Below are positions 24,048 to 33,007 of a stretch of 64,000 nt of DNA, in pieces. This DNA comes from Duganella sp. 1411. GTDB taxonomy: Bacteria; Pseudomonadota; Gammaproteobacteria; Burkholderiales; Burkholderiaceae_D. Each line of letters starts with the position of its first letter. Positions within the stretch are counted from its first letter, which is position 1. The notes beneath the pieces were generated by a model. The model searched no databases. It worked only from the letters and a program-made list of their open reading frames with translations, and was not told the origin of the DNA. The stretch is taken from the NCBI RefSeq assembly GCF_017833525.1, contig NZ_JAFICD010000001.1, positions 434,001 through 498,000 of the forward strand, written 5' to 3'. The translations under genes and the position numbers were made by a program.

Positions 24048-24695
24048 ATGTCGGACTGTTGTTCTGGCGCTTGCGCATCGGCCAAGCCGGTGGTCGATCC
24101 GCGCTATCGCCGTATTTTATGGATCGCGCTGGTGATCAACGCGCTGATGTTCGGCGTGGAGCTGGCCGGCGGCCTGGCCAGCGACTCGGTCGCGCTGCTG
24201 GCCGACGCCGTCGATTTTCTGGGCGACGCCGGCAACTACGCGCTGTCCTTGCTGGTGCTGGGCTCGGCGGCGGTGTGGCGTTCGCGCACGGCCTTGTTCA
24301 AGGGCGCGACGATGGGCGTGTACGGCGTCTTCGTGCTGGGCAAGGCCGCATGGCATATCGTCTCCGGTCCGGTGCCCGAGCCGGTGATGATGGGCAGCGT
24401 CGGCCTGGCCGCGCTGATCGCCAACGGCACGGTGGCGTTGCTGCTGTACGCCTACCGGGACGGCGACGCCAACATGCGCTCGGTCTGGCTGTGCACGCGC
24501 AACGACGCCATCGGCAACATCGCCGTCATGCTAGCGGCGCTGGGGGTGTTCGGCACGCAAAGCGGCTGGCCCGACATTGGCGTGGCGCTAGTGATGGGCT
24601 GCCTGGCGCTAAGCGCAGCCCGCCAAGTCATCAAGCAGGCGCTAAGAGAAATACCGGCAACGTTAAAATCGTCTGAACCACGTAGGGCGGATTAG
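24048..24695 (+). CDS. CDF-like cation efflux membrane protein, short form
   Basis: A 215-residue integral membrane protein resembling cation diffusion facilitators (Zn/Co/Cd exporters). It starts with a Cys-rich patch (MSDCCSGACAS) and then has about six hydrophobic segments. The first carries the CDF-type metal-site pattern LLADAVDFLGDAGNYALSL; a later one has CTRNDAIGNIAVMLAALGVF, matching the second HxxxD-like site with Asn-Asp. The cytoplasmic C-terminal domain of full CDF proteins is absent, as in the short CzcD-like group. The start at 24048 follows AAGGAAAGG. The last codons (PRRAD, stop) are encoded by a copy of the dispersed palindromic repeat, so the native C-terminus may have been replaced. 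Confidence 0.75.
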   Translation: MSDCCSGACASAKPVVDPRYRRILWIALVINALMFGVELAGGLASDSVALLADAVDFLGDAGNYALSLLVLGSAAVWRSRTALFKGATMGVYGVFVLGKAAWHIVSGPVPEPVMMGSVGLAALIANGTVALLLYAYRDGDANMRSVWLCTRNDAIGNIAVMLAALGVFGTQSGWPDIGVALVMGCLALSAARQVIKQALREIPATLKSSEPRRAD

Positions 24696-24720
24696 GCGGA
24701 ACGCCGTAATCCGCCATCCA
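24678..24720 (-). repeat. Dispersed palindromic repeat, copy 3, overlapping a gene end
   Basis: The repeat is in the reverse orientation: CCACGTAG, GGCGGATTA (24686-24694), a 12-base loop, TAATCCGCC (24107-type arm at 24107+600, i.e. 24707-24715). Its left part encodes the final residues and stop codon of the CDF-like protein. It lies between convergent genes (CDF-like and PL1). The loop is longer than the usual 8 bases (GGCGGAACGCCG) and is itself self-complementary. Confidence 0.85.
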
Positions 24721-24768
24721 CGCTCCGCCAACGGCACAAATCCGGCCTGCGGTTCAGACGTAAGGCTA

Positions 24769-26214
24769 CTAGTTCAACTTGCCAGCCCCGGCCTTCGCAG
24801 GCACGCTGGTCTGCGCCGCCGCAGCCGTCTGCAGTGTGTACGCATACGGCGGCGTCCACAGATTAGCCGAGCTCGGCGCCGCAAACCCGCACTGCCCATC
24901 GATCGCGCTCGTGCCCGAGCGGTCGCTGCTAAAGATATGACCCGACGAGCGGAAGCCAATGAAGCTCTTGCCCTTGATCACCTTGCCGCAGAAATCCTCC
25001 ACCTTCAAGCCTTCGATGCTGTAGTAGTTATTCTGCAGCAGCATGTTCGATTGATAGCGCGCGTCGCTGCCGCCTTCGAACTTGATGTCGGGATTGGTGG
25101 TCGTGGTGCTGCCTGTCACGACGTTGTTAAACATGTGCACCTGGCCAAAGCGGTTCAGCGGCAAACGCGTGGTCGCGCCGTTCCACCAGTTGCCCGAGAA
25201 CGTCACGTGCAGGCGGCCCGCGTCGCTCCAGGCGCGGCCGGAATCGCCGTTGCCCACCAGCGTGGTCTTGTGGTGGTTGCCGAACAGGCTGTTGGCGATG
25301 GTGACGTAGTCGCTGCCGCGCACCACGTCGAGCGCGCCGTCGTGCCGGGTTTTATAGGAGCCGGTGGCGGTGGAATCGGGCGTGTCGCCATCGCTGATGG
25401 TCAGGTTGTCGATGTAGACATTCTGCGCGCGCCCCAGCGTGATGCCGTCGGCGTAGGCGTTGCCCGAGTCCTCCGGGTTGACGTCCCACGGCGTATCGAG
25501 CGCCAGGTTGCGGACGATGACGTTGCGGGTCCAGGTCGGATAATCGTCGCCGTCCTTGCCGTCGGCGATCCACTTCTTGAAATCCGATTCCGGATCGCCG
25601 CCGGGCGCCAGCGCCAGCTCGCCACCGATCAGCAGCGAGGTGCCGGTGATGCGCGCCGGCCGGCCCTGGGCGTCGTTGATGCCCACCAGCGTGGTGTTCG
25701 ACGGCAGGTTGATCGAACCGCCGAACTTTTGATCGGAGTAGCTGGTGTATTCCTTGAACACGGTGTTGTTCTGGCTCCAGCGCAGATCGATATGGCCGAT
25801 CACGCGGATGATCTTCGGCTCGTTGCCGGCCTGCTCGATGGCGGCGCGCAGCTGCTGGCCGTTGTAGACGGTGTAGACGCGGTTGGCGCTGGCCGAGCTG
25901 CCACCGGTCACCAGCACGTTGCCCTTGCGCGACCAGGCGTGCCAGCCGGCGGTGGGCGCGGGCTGGCGCTCGAAGGTGAGTACGCCGCCGGTCGGATCGG
26001 CCGAGGCGAACTGCCAGGTGGGCAGCTTGGGCGCGGCCATGTAGCTGGCCGGGTCGTGCAGGCCGCCGACCAGCACCGGCGCCGAGTAATTGCGCACGCC
26101 GTATTGCGCCGTTTGCAGCGGCGTGCTGGCGCCGACCAGCGTGGCGGCGTCGATGGTGGCGGCTTGCGCGGAATAGGCCAGCAGGATGCCGGCGGCGAGG
26201 ATGGTGTATTTCAT
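24769..26214 (-). CDS. Pectate lyase, family PL1, exported
   Basis: A 481-residue exported parallel beta-helix lyase that cleaves polygalacturonate by Ca-dependent beta-elimination. Family PL1 is recognised from GGSINLPSNTTLVG, RNVIVRNLALDTPWDVNPED, the Ca/active-site block SYKTRHDGALDVVRGSDYVTIANS followed by FGNHHKTTLVGNGDSG, and VTFSGNWWNGATTRLPLNRFGQVHMFNNV, which carries the catalytic Arg region. The signal peptide is MKYTILAAGILLAYSAQA. The ATG at 26214 has GGAG 7 bases upstream; a TTG 12 bases earlier is in frame but unlikely. Its products would feed the PL22 and GH105 enzymes of the first island. An inverted repeat 114 bp upstream may be its operator. Confidence 0.92.
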   Translation of the reverse strand: MKYTILAAGILLAYSAQAATIDAATLVGASTPLQTAQYGVRNYSAPVLVGGLHDPASYMAAPKLPTWQFASADPTGGVLTFERQPAPTAGWHAWSRKGNVLVTGGSSASANRVYTVYNGQQLRAAIEQAGNEPKIIRVIGHIDLRWSQNNTVFKEYTSYSDQKFGGSINLPSNTTLVGINDAQGRPARITGTSLLIGGELALAPGGDPESDFKKWIADGKDGDDYPTWTRNVIVRNLALDTPWDVNPEDSGNAYADGITLGRAQNVYIDNLTISDGDTPDSTATGSYKTRHDGALDVVRGSDYVTIANSLFGNHHKTTLVGNGDSGRAWSDAGRLHVTFSGNWWNGATTRLPLNRFGQVHMFNNVVTGSTTTTNPDIKFEGGSDARYQSNMLLQNNYYSIEGLKVEDFCGKVIKGKSFIGFRSSGHIFSSDRSGTSAIDGQCGFAAPSSANLWTPPYAYTLQTAAAAQTSVPAKAGAGKLN

Positions 26215-26640
26215 GGTTGTCTCCAATATGGAAGTAAGTGCGGCTGCGTTCTTTTGTGAACGCTTGCTTGTGTGCTCGCGCTACGATCCGTACCCGCGTG
26301 TCGGCGCCTTGCGTGAAGCAATGCGGAATCGATTTTCGATCTGAAAACCGATGCTGACGTCAGCCGGAGGCGATGGCGAATGGCCACGGCGGATCGCGAC
26401 GGACGTTGTTCCAACTGGGTGGGTACGGACAAACATTCAGCATCCGGACAGCGATGGCTGAAACAGGCACCTTGCGTACCTGTCGCCGTTGCGAGGAGGG
26501 CGGTGGGCCGAGTTCGCGCAGGTCAAGGAACCGGCGCCGGCGAACCTTGACAGGTGCGGGACGGCGTCGATGGATTAATACTAATCCCGAAGAAAGAAAT
26601 TTGCAATATTGGATTTATGCTACACAGTCGCACCGCGCGC
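26215..26640. promoter_or_regulatory. Divergent control region between pectate lyase and copper ATPase
   Basis: About 510 bp separate the two divergent starts, of which 26641-26725 is the copper-ATPase promoter and leader. The remainder holds the pectate-lyase leader and an inverted repeat (26328-26352). Frames present here are short and lack protein-like composition, so I call no gene. Confidence 0.5.
26328..26352. promoter_or_regulatory. Inverted repeat, candidate operator of the pectate lyase gene
   Basis: ATCGATTTTC (26328-26337), spacer GATCT, GAAAACCGAT (26343-26352). The arms match at 9 of 10 positions. The site lies 114 bp upstream of the PL1 start, a sensible distance for a transcription-factor operator. 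The regulator is unknown and I did not see the same site upstream of other enzymes here. Confidence 0.45.
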
Positions 26641-26671
26641 TTGACCTTTCCACCGTGGGAGGGTCTATCTT
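26641..26671 (+). promoter_or_regulatory. CueR/MerR-type promoter of the copper ATPase
   Basis: -35 TTGACC (26641-26646), a 19-bp spacer and -10 TATCTT (26666-26671). The spacer holds the dyad GACCTTTCCAC / GTGGGAGGGTC (9 of 11 positions paired). The overlong 19-bp spacer with a central dyad starting CCTTTCC is the hallmark of MerR-family metal activators, and closely resembles the E. coli copA/CueR site. No MerR-family gene is in the window. Confidence 0.85.
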
Positions 26672-26725
26672 TGGGCATCGCGGCACTATCAATGGCGCCC
26701 GGCGCCACGTCCAGAGGAGGGTCCC

Positions 26726-28918
26726 ATGAGCGACATCGAGCATCGGCATCATCATGACGGGCATCGCGCGCCGTCCGAATCCGGCGTAGCGCAAGGCACG
26801 GCCTACACCTGTCCCATGCATCCGCAAATCAGGCGGCCCGCCCCGGGCAGCTGCCCGATATGCGGCATGGCGCTGGAACCGGCCATGCCCACGCTGGACG
26901 AGGAGGAGAACCCCGAGCTGGTGGATTTCCGGCGCCGGTTTTGGTGGACGCTGCCGCTGACGGTAGCGGTATTCGCGCTGGCCATGTTCGGCCATATGGT
27001 GTTCGGCGCGGCCTTGCCCGGCCAAAACTGGATCGAGTTCGCGGCCGCCACGCCGGTCGTCGTCTGGGCCGGCTGGCCATTTTATGTGCGCTGGGCGCGG
27101 TCGATCGCCACCGCCAGCCCAAACATGTGGACCTTGATCGGCACCGGCGTCATCGCCGCATATGGCTACAGCGTGGTGGCGACGCTGGCGCCCGGGATCT
27201 TCCCGCCGTCGTTTTCCGCGCACGGGCCGATCAGCGTCTACTTCGAGGCGGCCGCCGTCATCGTGTCGCTCACGTTGCTGGGGCAGATATTGGAACTGCG
27301 CGCGCGCTCGCAGACGTCGGCGGCTATCAAGTCGCTGCTTGGCCTGGCGCCGAAGACGGCGCGGCGCATCGCGCCCGACGGCGGCGAGGAAGACATCCCG
27401 TTGACCCATGTGCATGTGGGCGACACGCTGCGTGTGCGCCCCGGCGAAAGGGTGCCGGTGGACGGCGTGGTGGCCGAAGGCGAGAGCGCGGTCGACGAAT
27501 CGATGCTGACCGGCGAGCCGGTGCCGGTGACCAAGCGCGCGGGCGACAAGTTGATCGGCGCGACCATCAACACCAGCGGCAGCATGGTCATGCGCGCGCA
27601 GAAGATCGGCGCCGACACGGTGCTGTCGCAAATCGTACAAATGGTGGCGCAGGCGCAGCGCTCGCGCGCGCCGATGCAGCGCCTGGCCGACAGCGTGGCC
27701 GGCTACTTCGTCGTCGTGGTGGTCGCCATCGCACTGCTGACGTGGATCGTCTGGGGCCTCTACGGGCCGGAGCCGAGCTGGGTGTTCGGCTTCGTCAACG
27801 CGGTCGCGGTGCTGATCATCGCCTGTCCCTGCGCGTTGGGGCTGGCCACGCCGATGTCGATCATGGCGGCGACCGGGCGGGCGGCGACGCAGGGCGTGCT
27901 GTTTCGCGACGCCGCCGCGATCGAGGACCTGCGGAAGGTCGACACGCTCATCGTCGACAAGACCGGCACGCTCACCGAGGGCAAGCCGGGCTTCGACCGC
28001 GTGGTCGCCGCCGCCGGTTTCGACGAGGACCAGGTGCTGCGGCTGGCGGCCGGCATCGACCAGGGTAGCGAGCATCCGCTGGCGCACGCCATCGTCGGCG
28101 AGGCGAAACGGCGTGCGCTGGTGTTGGACAAGCCGGAATCGTTCGAGTCGGCGAGCGGCATCGGGGTGCGCGGCAGCGTTGGCGGCAAGCGCCTCGCGCT
28201 TGGCAACACCGCGCTGATGGAGGCCGAGGGTGTCGACTGGCGGCCGCTGGGCGAGGCGGCCGAGGCGCTGCGGGTGGAGGGCGCCAGCGTGATGTATCTG
28301 GCCGCGGACGGGCGTATCGCCGGGCTGCTGGCGGTGTCCGACCCGATCAAGCCCACCACCCGCGACGCGCTGGTCGGGCTGTATGCCGACGGCGTGGCGG
28401 TGATCATGGCCACCGGCGACGGCGCGGCCACGGCGAAATCGGTCGCGGCCAGGCTGGGCATCGGCGAGTATTACGGCGAAGTCCAACCCCGGGACAAGCT
28501 GGCGCTCGTGGAGCGGCTGCAAGGGCGCGGGAAAGTGGTGGCGATGGCCGGCGACGGCATCAACGACGCGCCGGCGCTGGCCAAGTCGGACGTCGGTATC
28601 GCGATGGGCACCGGCACCGACGTCGCGATCAACAGCGCGCACGTCACGCTGGTCAAGGGCGACTTGCGCGGCATCGCGCTGGCCCGCGGCATCTCGGTTG
28701 AGACGGTGCGCAACATGTGGCAGAACCTCGCCTTCGCCTTCGTCTACAACGCGCTGGGCATCCCGCTGGCGGCGGGCGTATTGTATCCGCTGACCGGGCA
28801 GTTGCTGTCGCCGATGATCGCCGCGCTGGCGATGAGTCTGAGCTCGGTTTCCGTGATCGCCAACGCGCTGCGCTTGCGCCGCCGGGCCGGCGCGCCGGTC
28901 AGCACCCGGTCGGCATAG
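26726..28918 (+). CDS. copA: Copper-exporting P1B-type ATPase
   Basis: A 730-residue heavy-metal-transporting P-type ATPase that pumps Cu+ out of the cytoplasm. The N-terminus is His-rich (HRHHHDGH) and carries one [15 protein letters not shown] metal-binding motif (HMBD type) in place of the usual ferredoxin-like CxxC domain. The transmembrane CPC motif ([13 protein letters not shown], about residue 366), phosphorylation motif DKTGT (about 411), TGES/TGEP loop (MLTGEPVPV), HP motif (SEHPLAHA) and GDGIND are all present. The start has AGGAGG 5 bases upstream. It is preceded by a CueR-type promoter, supporting copper (or silver) as the inducer. Its 3' end overlaps the convergent MFS gene by 20 bp. 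Confidence 0.94.
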   Translation: MSDIEHRHHHDGHRAPSESGVAQGTAYTCPMHPQIRRPAPGSCPICGMALEPAMPTLDEEENPELVDFRRRFWWTLPLTVAVFALAMFGHMVFGAALPGQNWIEFAAATPVVVWAGWPFYVRWARSIATASPNMWTLIGTGVIAAYGYSVVATLAPGIFPPSFSAHGPISVYFEAAAVIVSLTLLGQILELRARSQTSAAIKSLLGLAPKTARRIAPDGGEEDIPLTHVHVGDTLRVRPGERVPVDGVVAEGESAVDESMLTGEPVPVTKRAGDKLIGATINTSGSMVMRAQKIGADTVLSQIVQMVAQAQRSRAPMQRLADSVAGYFVVVVVAIALLTWIVWGLYGPEPSWVFGFVNAVAVLIIACPCALGLATPMSIMAATGRAATQGVLFRDAAAIEDLRKVDTLIVDKTGTLTEGKPGFDRVVAAAGFDEDQVLRLAAGIDQGSEHPLAHAIVGEAKRRALVLDKPESFESASGIGVRGSVGGKRLALGNTALMEAEGVDWRPLGEAAEALRVEGASVMYLAADGRIAGLLAVSDPIKPTTRDALVGLYADGVAVIMATGDGAATAKSVAARLGIGEYYGEVQPRDKLALVERLQGRGKVVAMAGDGINDAPALAKSDVGIAMGTGTDVAINSAHVTLVKGDLRGIALARGISVETVRNMWQNLAFAFVYNALGIPLAAGVLYPLTGQLLSPMIAALAMSLSSVSVIANALRLRRRAGAPVSTRSA

Positions 28919-30080
28919 AGGCGGTGTTCTTTACCGCTTGCAGATAAAAGAGTAGCGACAGGATCGACACGCCCAGCAAGATCACCAGCAATATCGCCGG
29001 GCTGGCATGGCGACTCAAAATGACGCCGGCGACGATCGGGCCGGCCGCCTTGGCCAGCAGCGACGGCCCGGCCATCGCGCCCGAGATGGCGCCATAGTTG
29101 GCGCGCCCGAACATCGCCTGCGGTATGGTGCCGCGCACGATCGTCAGCACGCCGTTGCTCAAGCCATACAGCACGCAGAAGACGGCCGCCGCCCAGGCTT
29201 GGGTGCCGAACAACAGCAGGACCAGCAACCCGGCCGGCAGCGTGGCAAAGGTGAATTTGCCCACCGTCCGCGGCAGCGCGTTCCTGGCGACGGTGCGTTC
29301 GCACAGGCGGCCGGCGACCTGCATCGGCCCCATCAAGGTCGACAACAGCACGGCGACGGCGGCCGTGTGGCCCAGGTCCGTCAGCAGCGGAATCAGGTGC
29401 ACCGACAACGCCGAGAAGATGAAGATGTTGGCCGAGAACGCCATCGCCAGCTTCCAGAACGCCGGATGGCGCAGCGCCTCGGCCAGCGTGTGGCTGGGCG
29501 CGTGCGGCACCGGCTCGGCCGGCGCATCCCGTCCCAGCATCAGGTGCAAGGGCAGGCATAGCAGCAACTGGGCTAAACCGTACCAAAAATAGGTGTCGCG
29601 CCAGCCGATCAGCGCGCTCAGTTTCAACGTCAGCGGCCAGAACACGGTGCTGGAGAAGCCGCCGAACAAGGTCAGCGTCGATATCGCCTGGCGGCTGTCG
29701 AAGTGGAACTTGCGGTTGATGGTGGCGAACGCCGCCTCGTACATCGTCAGCGCCATGGCGACGCCGAGCAGGGTCCAGGCGCCGAAATAGGACAGCGTGC
29801 CGGTCGCCCGGCTCAGCCAGACCAGGCCGGCGCCGCACAGCAGCGAACCGAGCGCCATGATCCACTGGCCGCCGAAGCGGTCGAGCAGGATGCCGGCGGG
29901 CGTGGCGACCAGTCCGGAGACGAGCAGGCTCCACGAGAAGGCGCCGTACACCAGTTCGGCGCGCATGCCCAATTCGCCGCCGATGGCCGGGGCGACGATG
30001 CTGAAGGCGTAGTAGACGGAGCCCCAGGTGGCAATTTGTGTGAACGCAAGTTTGCCGATAGTGCGCCAAGGACGATGCAT
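28899..30080 (-). CDS. MFS transporter of the arsenic cluster
   Basis: A 393-residue major facilitator with about twelve hydrophobic segments. The chain opens with [25 protein letters not shown]; the loop-2 signature is seen as [11 protein letters not shown], and a second-half equivalent as [13 protein letters not shown]. Its start overlaps the stop of the GNAT gene by one base (TGATG), and both lie leftward from the arsR control region, so it most likely exports an arsenical or a modified arsenic compound. The specific substrate is unknown. ATG 30080 is used; a TTG directly upstream is in frame. The gene converges with copA with a 20-bp overlap. Confidence 0.82.
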   Translation of the reverse strand: MHRPWRTIGKLAFTQIATWGSVYYAFSIVAPAIGGELGMRAELVYGAFSWSLLVSGLVATPAGILLDRFGGQWIMALGSLLCGAGLVWLSRATGTLSYFGAWTLLGVAMALTMYEAAFATINRKFHFDSRQAISTLTLFGGFSSTVFWPLTLKLSALIGWRDTYFWYGLAQLLLCLPLHLMLGRDAPAEPVPHAPSHTLAEALRHPAFWKLAMAFSANIFIFSALSVHLIPLLTDLGHTAAVAVLLSTLMGPMQVAGRLCERTVARNALPRTVGKFTFATLPAGLLVLLLFGTQAWAAAVFCVLYGLSNGVLTIVRGTIPQAMFGRANYGAISGAMAGPSLLAKAAGPIVAGVILSRHASPAILLVILLGVSILSLLFYLQAVKNTASMPTGC

Positions 30081-30553
30081 CAAGCCGCTCTATGGAGATC
30101 GCGGAGGGAGCAGGACATCAATGTCGCCGACGCGGGGCAAGCGCCCTGGAACTCGCGCGAGACCAGCACCGCGGCGGGCACCGCGGCGCGCGCGTCCTCG
30201 CTGAACCCGCGCCTTGCGAAAAAAGTCGCGGCGGTCGTCGTCAGCAGGTACAGCTTGCCGATGCCGCGTGCATCGGCGATCGCCTTCAAGGCGTCGAACA
30301 GGTGGCCGCCTATGCCCGAGCCCTGCCGATCCGGCACCACCACGACCGAGCGCAGCAATGCCGCCGCGCCATAGTGTTCGAGCGCGCCGGCGCAGACGAT
30401 CGCGCCGCCGGCCTCACCGACGAGGAAACCGGCCAGATGATCGTGCGCGCCCTCGCGCGGCAACCCGGCCTCGGTTAACAAAGTCTCGATCGTGGGCCAG
30501 TCGGCGGGCGTGGCGGGGCGAAAGGTGGGAAATTCTGCTTGCATACTGCTCAT
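30080..30553 (-). CDS. arsN2: ArsN2-type GNAT acetyltransferase
   Basis: A 157-residue single-domain GCN5-type N-acetyltransferase. It has the acetyl-CoA-binding motif VVVVPDRQGSGIGGHLF, and the features typical of the ArsN2 group in arsenic operons: GFLVGEAGGAIVCAGALEHYGAAALLRS, LYLLTTTAATFFARRGF and a conserved Cys near the end (FQGACPASATLM). Relatives acetylate amino-group-bearing organoarsenicals, making them less toxic. It is cytoplasmic. I place the start at 30553, where AGGAG lies 6 bases upstream; a later ATG at 30544 is possible. It is divergent from arsR and co-transcribed with the MFS gene. ArsN1 or another GNAT is the alternative identity. Confidence 0.78.
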   Translation of the reverse strand: MSSMQAEFPTFRPATPADWPTIETLLTEAGLPREGAHDHLAGFLVGEAGGAIVCAGALEHYGAAALLRSVVVVPDRQGSGIGGHLFDALKAIADARGIGKLYLLTTTAATFFARRGFSEDARAAVPAAVLVSREFQGACPASATLMSCSLRDLHRAA

Positions 30554-30641
30554 CAGCGCTCCTGGTTGGCGTCGGGCCAACTGCTGGAATCAATTCGGCT
30601 TGCCTAAAGAATAATTCCTTCTCATCAAGCTGTCAATATAC

Positions 30642-30681
30642 TTCGATATTATTTGAATGGTCGTAGCTTGTGCGTTACAAT
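30642..30681 (+). promoter_or_regulatory. arsR promoter with overlapping ArsR-type operator
   Basis: -35 TTGAAT (30653-30658), 17-bp spacer, -10 TACAAT (30676-30681). An imperfect dyad TTCGATATTATTTGAA (30642-30657) overlaps the -35 box, of the kind bound by dimeric ArsR repressors; a further TTCGAA palindrome lies at 30694-30699. The region also separates the divergent arsN2/MFS pair, so one repressor could control both directions. Confidence 0.7.
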
Positions 30682-30716
30682 AGTTCAATCATCTTCGAAT
30701 CATGGAATCGATCCTT

Positions 30717-31046
30717 ATGGAAACCAAAGACGTGCTGGCGGCGCTGGCGGCCATCGCCCAGGAGAGCCGGCTGGCGATTTTCCGGCTGCTGGTGCAGATC
30801 GGCCCGGGCGGCATGGCGGCCAGCAGGATCGCCGGGCAGCTGGACATTGCGCCGTCGTCGTTATCGTTCCACCTGAAGGAGCTGTCGCACGCCAGGCTGA
30901 TCACCTCGCGCAACGAGGGGCGGTTCGTCATTTATTCGGCCGACGTCGCCGTCATGAACGGCTTGATCGGCTACCTGACGGAAAACTGCTGCGGCGGCAT
31001 TCCCTGCGGCCCGACCGGCTGCGGTCCCGACACGAAATCCACCTAA
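30717..31046 (+). CDS. arsR: ArsR-family arsenic-responsive repressor
   Basis: A 109-residue winged-helix repressor. The HTH region is ASRIAGQLDIAPSSLSFHLKELSHARLI, followed by the wing SRNEGRFVIYSAD. The C-terminus is Cys-rich (ENCCGGIPCGPTGC), as in the proteobacterial ArsR type in which As(III) is bound by C-terminal cysteine pairs rather than by the alpha-3 ELCVCDL motif, which is absent here. ATGs at 30702 and 30717 are in frame; 30717 has GGAA at a usable distance and matches the usual family start (METKDVL). It is the first gene of arsR-arsC-arsB-arsH. Confidence 0.9.
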   Translation: METKDVLAALAAIAQESRLAIFRLLVQIGPGGMAASRIAGQLDIAPSSLSFHLKELSHARLITSRNEGRFVIYSADVAVMNGLIGYLTENCCGGIPCGPTGCGPDTKST

Positions 31047-31061
31047 CCCAGGAGAAGCCGC

Positions 31062-31556
31062 ATGCCTGAAACAAACTATACCGTCCTCTTCCTATGCACC
31101 GGCAACTCGTGCCGTTCGGTCATCTCGGAAGCAACGTTCAACCACCTGGCGCCGGCCGGGATGAGGGCGATCAGCGCCGGCAGCCAGCCGACGGGAAAAT
31201 TGCACCCGCGCGCGGTGTCGCTACTGGCCAGCAAGGGTATCTCGACCGAAGGCTACTTCAGCAAATCATGGAACGACCTGCCGGCGACGCCGGATATCGT
31301 GGTAACGGTATGCGGCAGCGCCGCGGGCGAAACCTGCCCGGCCTATCTGGGCGCGGTGACGCGCACCCACTGGGGCGTGGACGACCCCGGCCACGTGGTA
31401 GGCACGGAAGAGGAGATCAGCATCGCGTTCGAACGGACCTACGACATCATCCGCGCGCGCATCGAAGCCTTCCTCGCGTTGCCGCTGGACCGGTTGATGA
31501 ACGACCAACCCGCCCTGAAGGCCGAGCTCGACAAAATCGGCCACCTCCCCACCTAA
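31062..31556 (+). CDS. arsC: Arsenate reductase, thioredoxin-coupled LMW-phosphatase type
   Basis: A 164-residue enzyme of the low-molecular-weight tyrosine-phosphatase fold that reduces arsenate to arsenite. The P-loop is CTGNSCRS (Cys12, Cys17, Arg18). The resolving cysteines are in VTVCGSAAGETCP (Cys84 and Cys92), matching the three-cysteine relay of S. aureus ArsC. The HWGVDDPGHV block carries the acid-loop Asp region. It lies 15 bp after arsR. About 140 bp with repeats separate it from arsB, so the operon may be less tightly coupled there. Confidence 0.92.
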   Translation: MPETNYTVLFLCTGNSCRSVISEATFNHLAPAGMRAISAGSQPTGKLHPRAVSLLASKGISTEGYFSKSWNDLPATPDIVVTVCGSAAGETCPAYLGAVTRTHWGVDDPGHVVGTEEEISIAFERTYDIIRARIEAFLALPLDRLMNDQPALKAELDKIGHLPT

Positions 31557-31697
31557 ACCAACTCCGGGGTCAAAACCAACTCCGGGGTCAAGTCTAACAT
31601 TCCTACATGAGCACGCCCGTAACGGCGATGCGCCGGGTGGTACGGCACAGTCCGTGTAGAAATGGTGGACCTGACCCCGGAGTGTGAAGGACTTGCG
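31557..31697. repeat. Repeat-bearing insert between arsC and arsB (REP/MITE-like)
   Basis: An 18-bp unit, ACCAACTCCGGGGTCAAA, occurs twice in tandem (31557-31574 and 31575-31592, one mismatch at the end). Its core ACTCCGGGGTCA recurs inverted as TGACCCCGGAGT at 31672-31683, just before arsB. The element is therefore bounded by inverted repeats about 80-100 bp apart with non-coding DNA between. This layout resembles REP/MITE elements mobilised by REP-associated tyrosine (Y1) transposases. No such transposase is in the window. Confidence 0.6.
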
Positions 31698-32978
31698 ATG
31701 CTTGCAGCGTTTCTGATTTTTATCGCCACATTGTGCCTTGTGATCTGGCAGCCGCGCGGCCTCGGCATCGGCTGGAGCGCGGCCGCCGGCGCCGTCGTGG
31801 CGCTGCTCGCCGGGGTGATCCATGCCGCCGATATTCCGATCGTCTGGCACATCGTTTGGAACGCCACCGGCACTTTCGTGGCGGTGATTATCATCAGCTT
31901 GCTGCTGGATAGGGCCGGCTTCTTCGAGTGGGCCGCGCTCCATGTGGCGCGCTGGGGAGGCGGCAGCGGCAGCCGTCTGTTCGTGTTGCTGGTCCTGCTA
32001 GGCGCGGCCGTGTCCGCGCTGTTCGCCAACGACGGCGCGGCGCTGATACTGACGCCGATCGTCATCGCCATGCTGCGCGCGCTGCGTTTTCCACCCCGGG
32101 CCACGCTGGCCTTCGTGATGGCGGCCGGCTTTGTCGCCGATACGGCCAGCTTGCCGCTGGTGGTGTCGAACCTGGTCAACATCGTGTCGGCCGACTATTT
32201 CGACATCGGCTTCGCCCGCTACGCCGCCGTCATGGTGCCGGTCGACCTGGTCGCCGTGGCCGCCACGCTGGCGGCGCTGATGTGGTTCTTCCGCAAGGAC
32301 ATCCCGGCCGGCTACGACGTGGCGCAACTGAAGGCGCCCGGGCAGGCCATCCACGACCGCGCCACCTTCATCGCCGGCTGGTGGGTGCTCGGCGTGCTGT
32401 TGGCCGGCTTCTTTTGGCTCGAACACTTGGGCGTGCCGATCAGCGCCGTGGCCGCCGCCGGCGCCGCCCTGTTGCTGGCGGTCGCCGCCCGCGGCCACAA
32501 GATCTCCACGCGCGAGGTCGTCGCCAACGCGCCGTGGCAGATCGTCGTCTTTTCGCTCGGTATGTACCTGGTCGTCTACGGCCTGCGCAACGCCGGCCTG
32601 ACCGCCTATCTGACCGCCATCCTCAACCAGTGCGCCAGCCACGGCGTGTGGGGCGCGGCGCTGGGCACCGGCCTGATCACGGCCGCGCTGTCGTCGGTGA
32701 TGAACAATATGCCGACCGTGCTGATCGGCGCGCTGTCGATCGACGCGACGACAGCCCAGGGCGCGGTGCGCGAGGCGATGATCTACGCCAACGTCATCGG
32801 CAGCGACCTGGGCCCGAAAATCACGCCGATCGGCAGCCTGGCCACGCTGCTGTGGTTGCACGTGTTGTCGAGCAAGGAGATCCGCATTTCGTGGGGCTAC
32901 TATTTCCGCGTCGGCATCGTGTTGACCTTGCCTGTGCTGGTGATCACGCTGGCCGCGCTGGCCGCGCGGCTCGCTTGA
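31698..32978 (+). CDS. arsB: Arsenite efflux transporter ArsB-type
   Basis: A 426-residue inner-membrane protein of the ArsB/NhaD ion-transporter superfamily, the length of classical ArsB (about 429), which extrudes arsenite using the proton gradient. It has roughly eleven to twelve hydrophobic segments. Typical pieces are [81 protein letters not shown] and [27 protein letters not shown] start at 31698, where GAAGG lies 7 bases upstream; an ATG at 31662 would put the repeat into the protein. It lies between arsC and arsH. Confidence 0.92.
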   Translation: MLAAFLIFIATLCLVIWQPRGLGIGWSAAAGAVVALLAGVIHAADIPIVWHIVWNATGTFVAVIIISLLLDRAGFFEWAALHVARWGGGSGSRLFVLLVLLGAAVSALFANDGAALILTPIVIAMLRALRFPPRATLAFVMAAGFVADTASLPLVVSNLVNIVSADYFDIGFARYAAVMVPVDLVAVAATLAALMWFFRKDIPAGYDVAQLKAPGQAIHDRATFIAGWWVLGVLLAGFFWLEHLGVPISAVAAAGAALLLAVAARGHKISTREVVANAPWQIVVFSLGMYLVVYGLRNAGLTAYLTAILNQCASHGVWGAALGTGLITAALSSVMNNMPTVLIGALSIDATTAQGAVREAMIYANVIGSDLGPKITPIGSLATLLWLHVLSSKEIRISWGYYFRVGIVLTLPVLVITLAALAARLA

Positions 32979-33007
32979 ATCTCGAACCAACCCAACTGGA
33001 TTTAAAC

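Noticed and set aside
26373..26729. 118-residue frame upstream of the copper ATPase
   Set aside because: Arg/Gly/Thr-rich, crosses the CueR-type promoter and the ATPase start; not protein-like.
31662..31697. Upstream ATG for arsB
   Set aside because: It would place repeat-derived residues ([12 protein letters not shown]) in front of the conserved hydrophobic start; the ATG at 31698 has the RBS.
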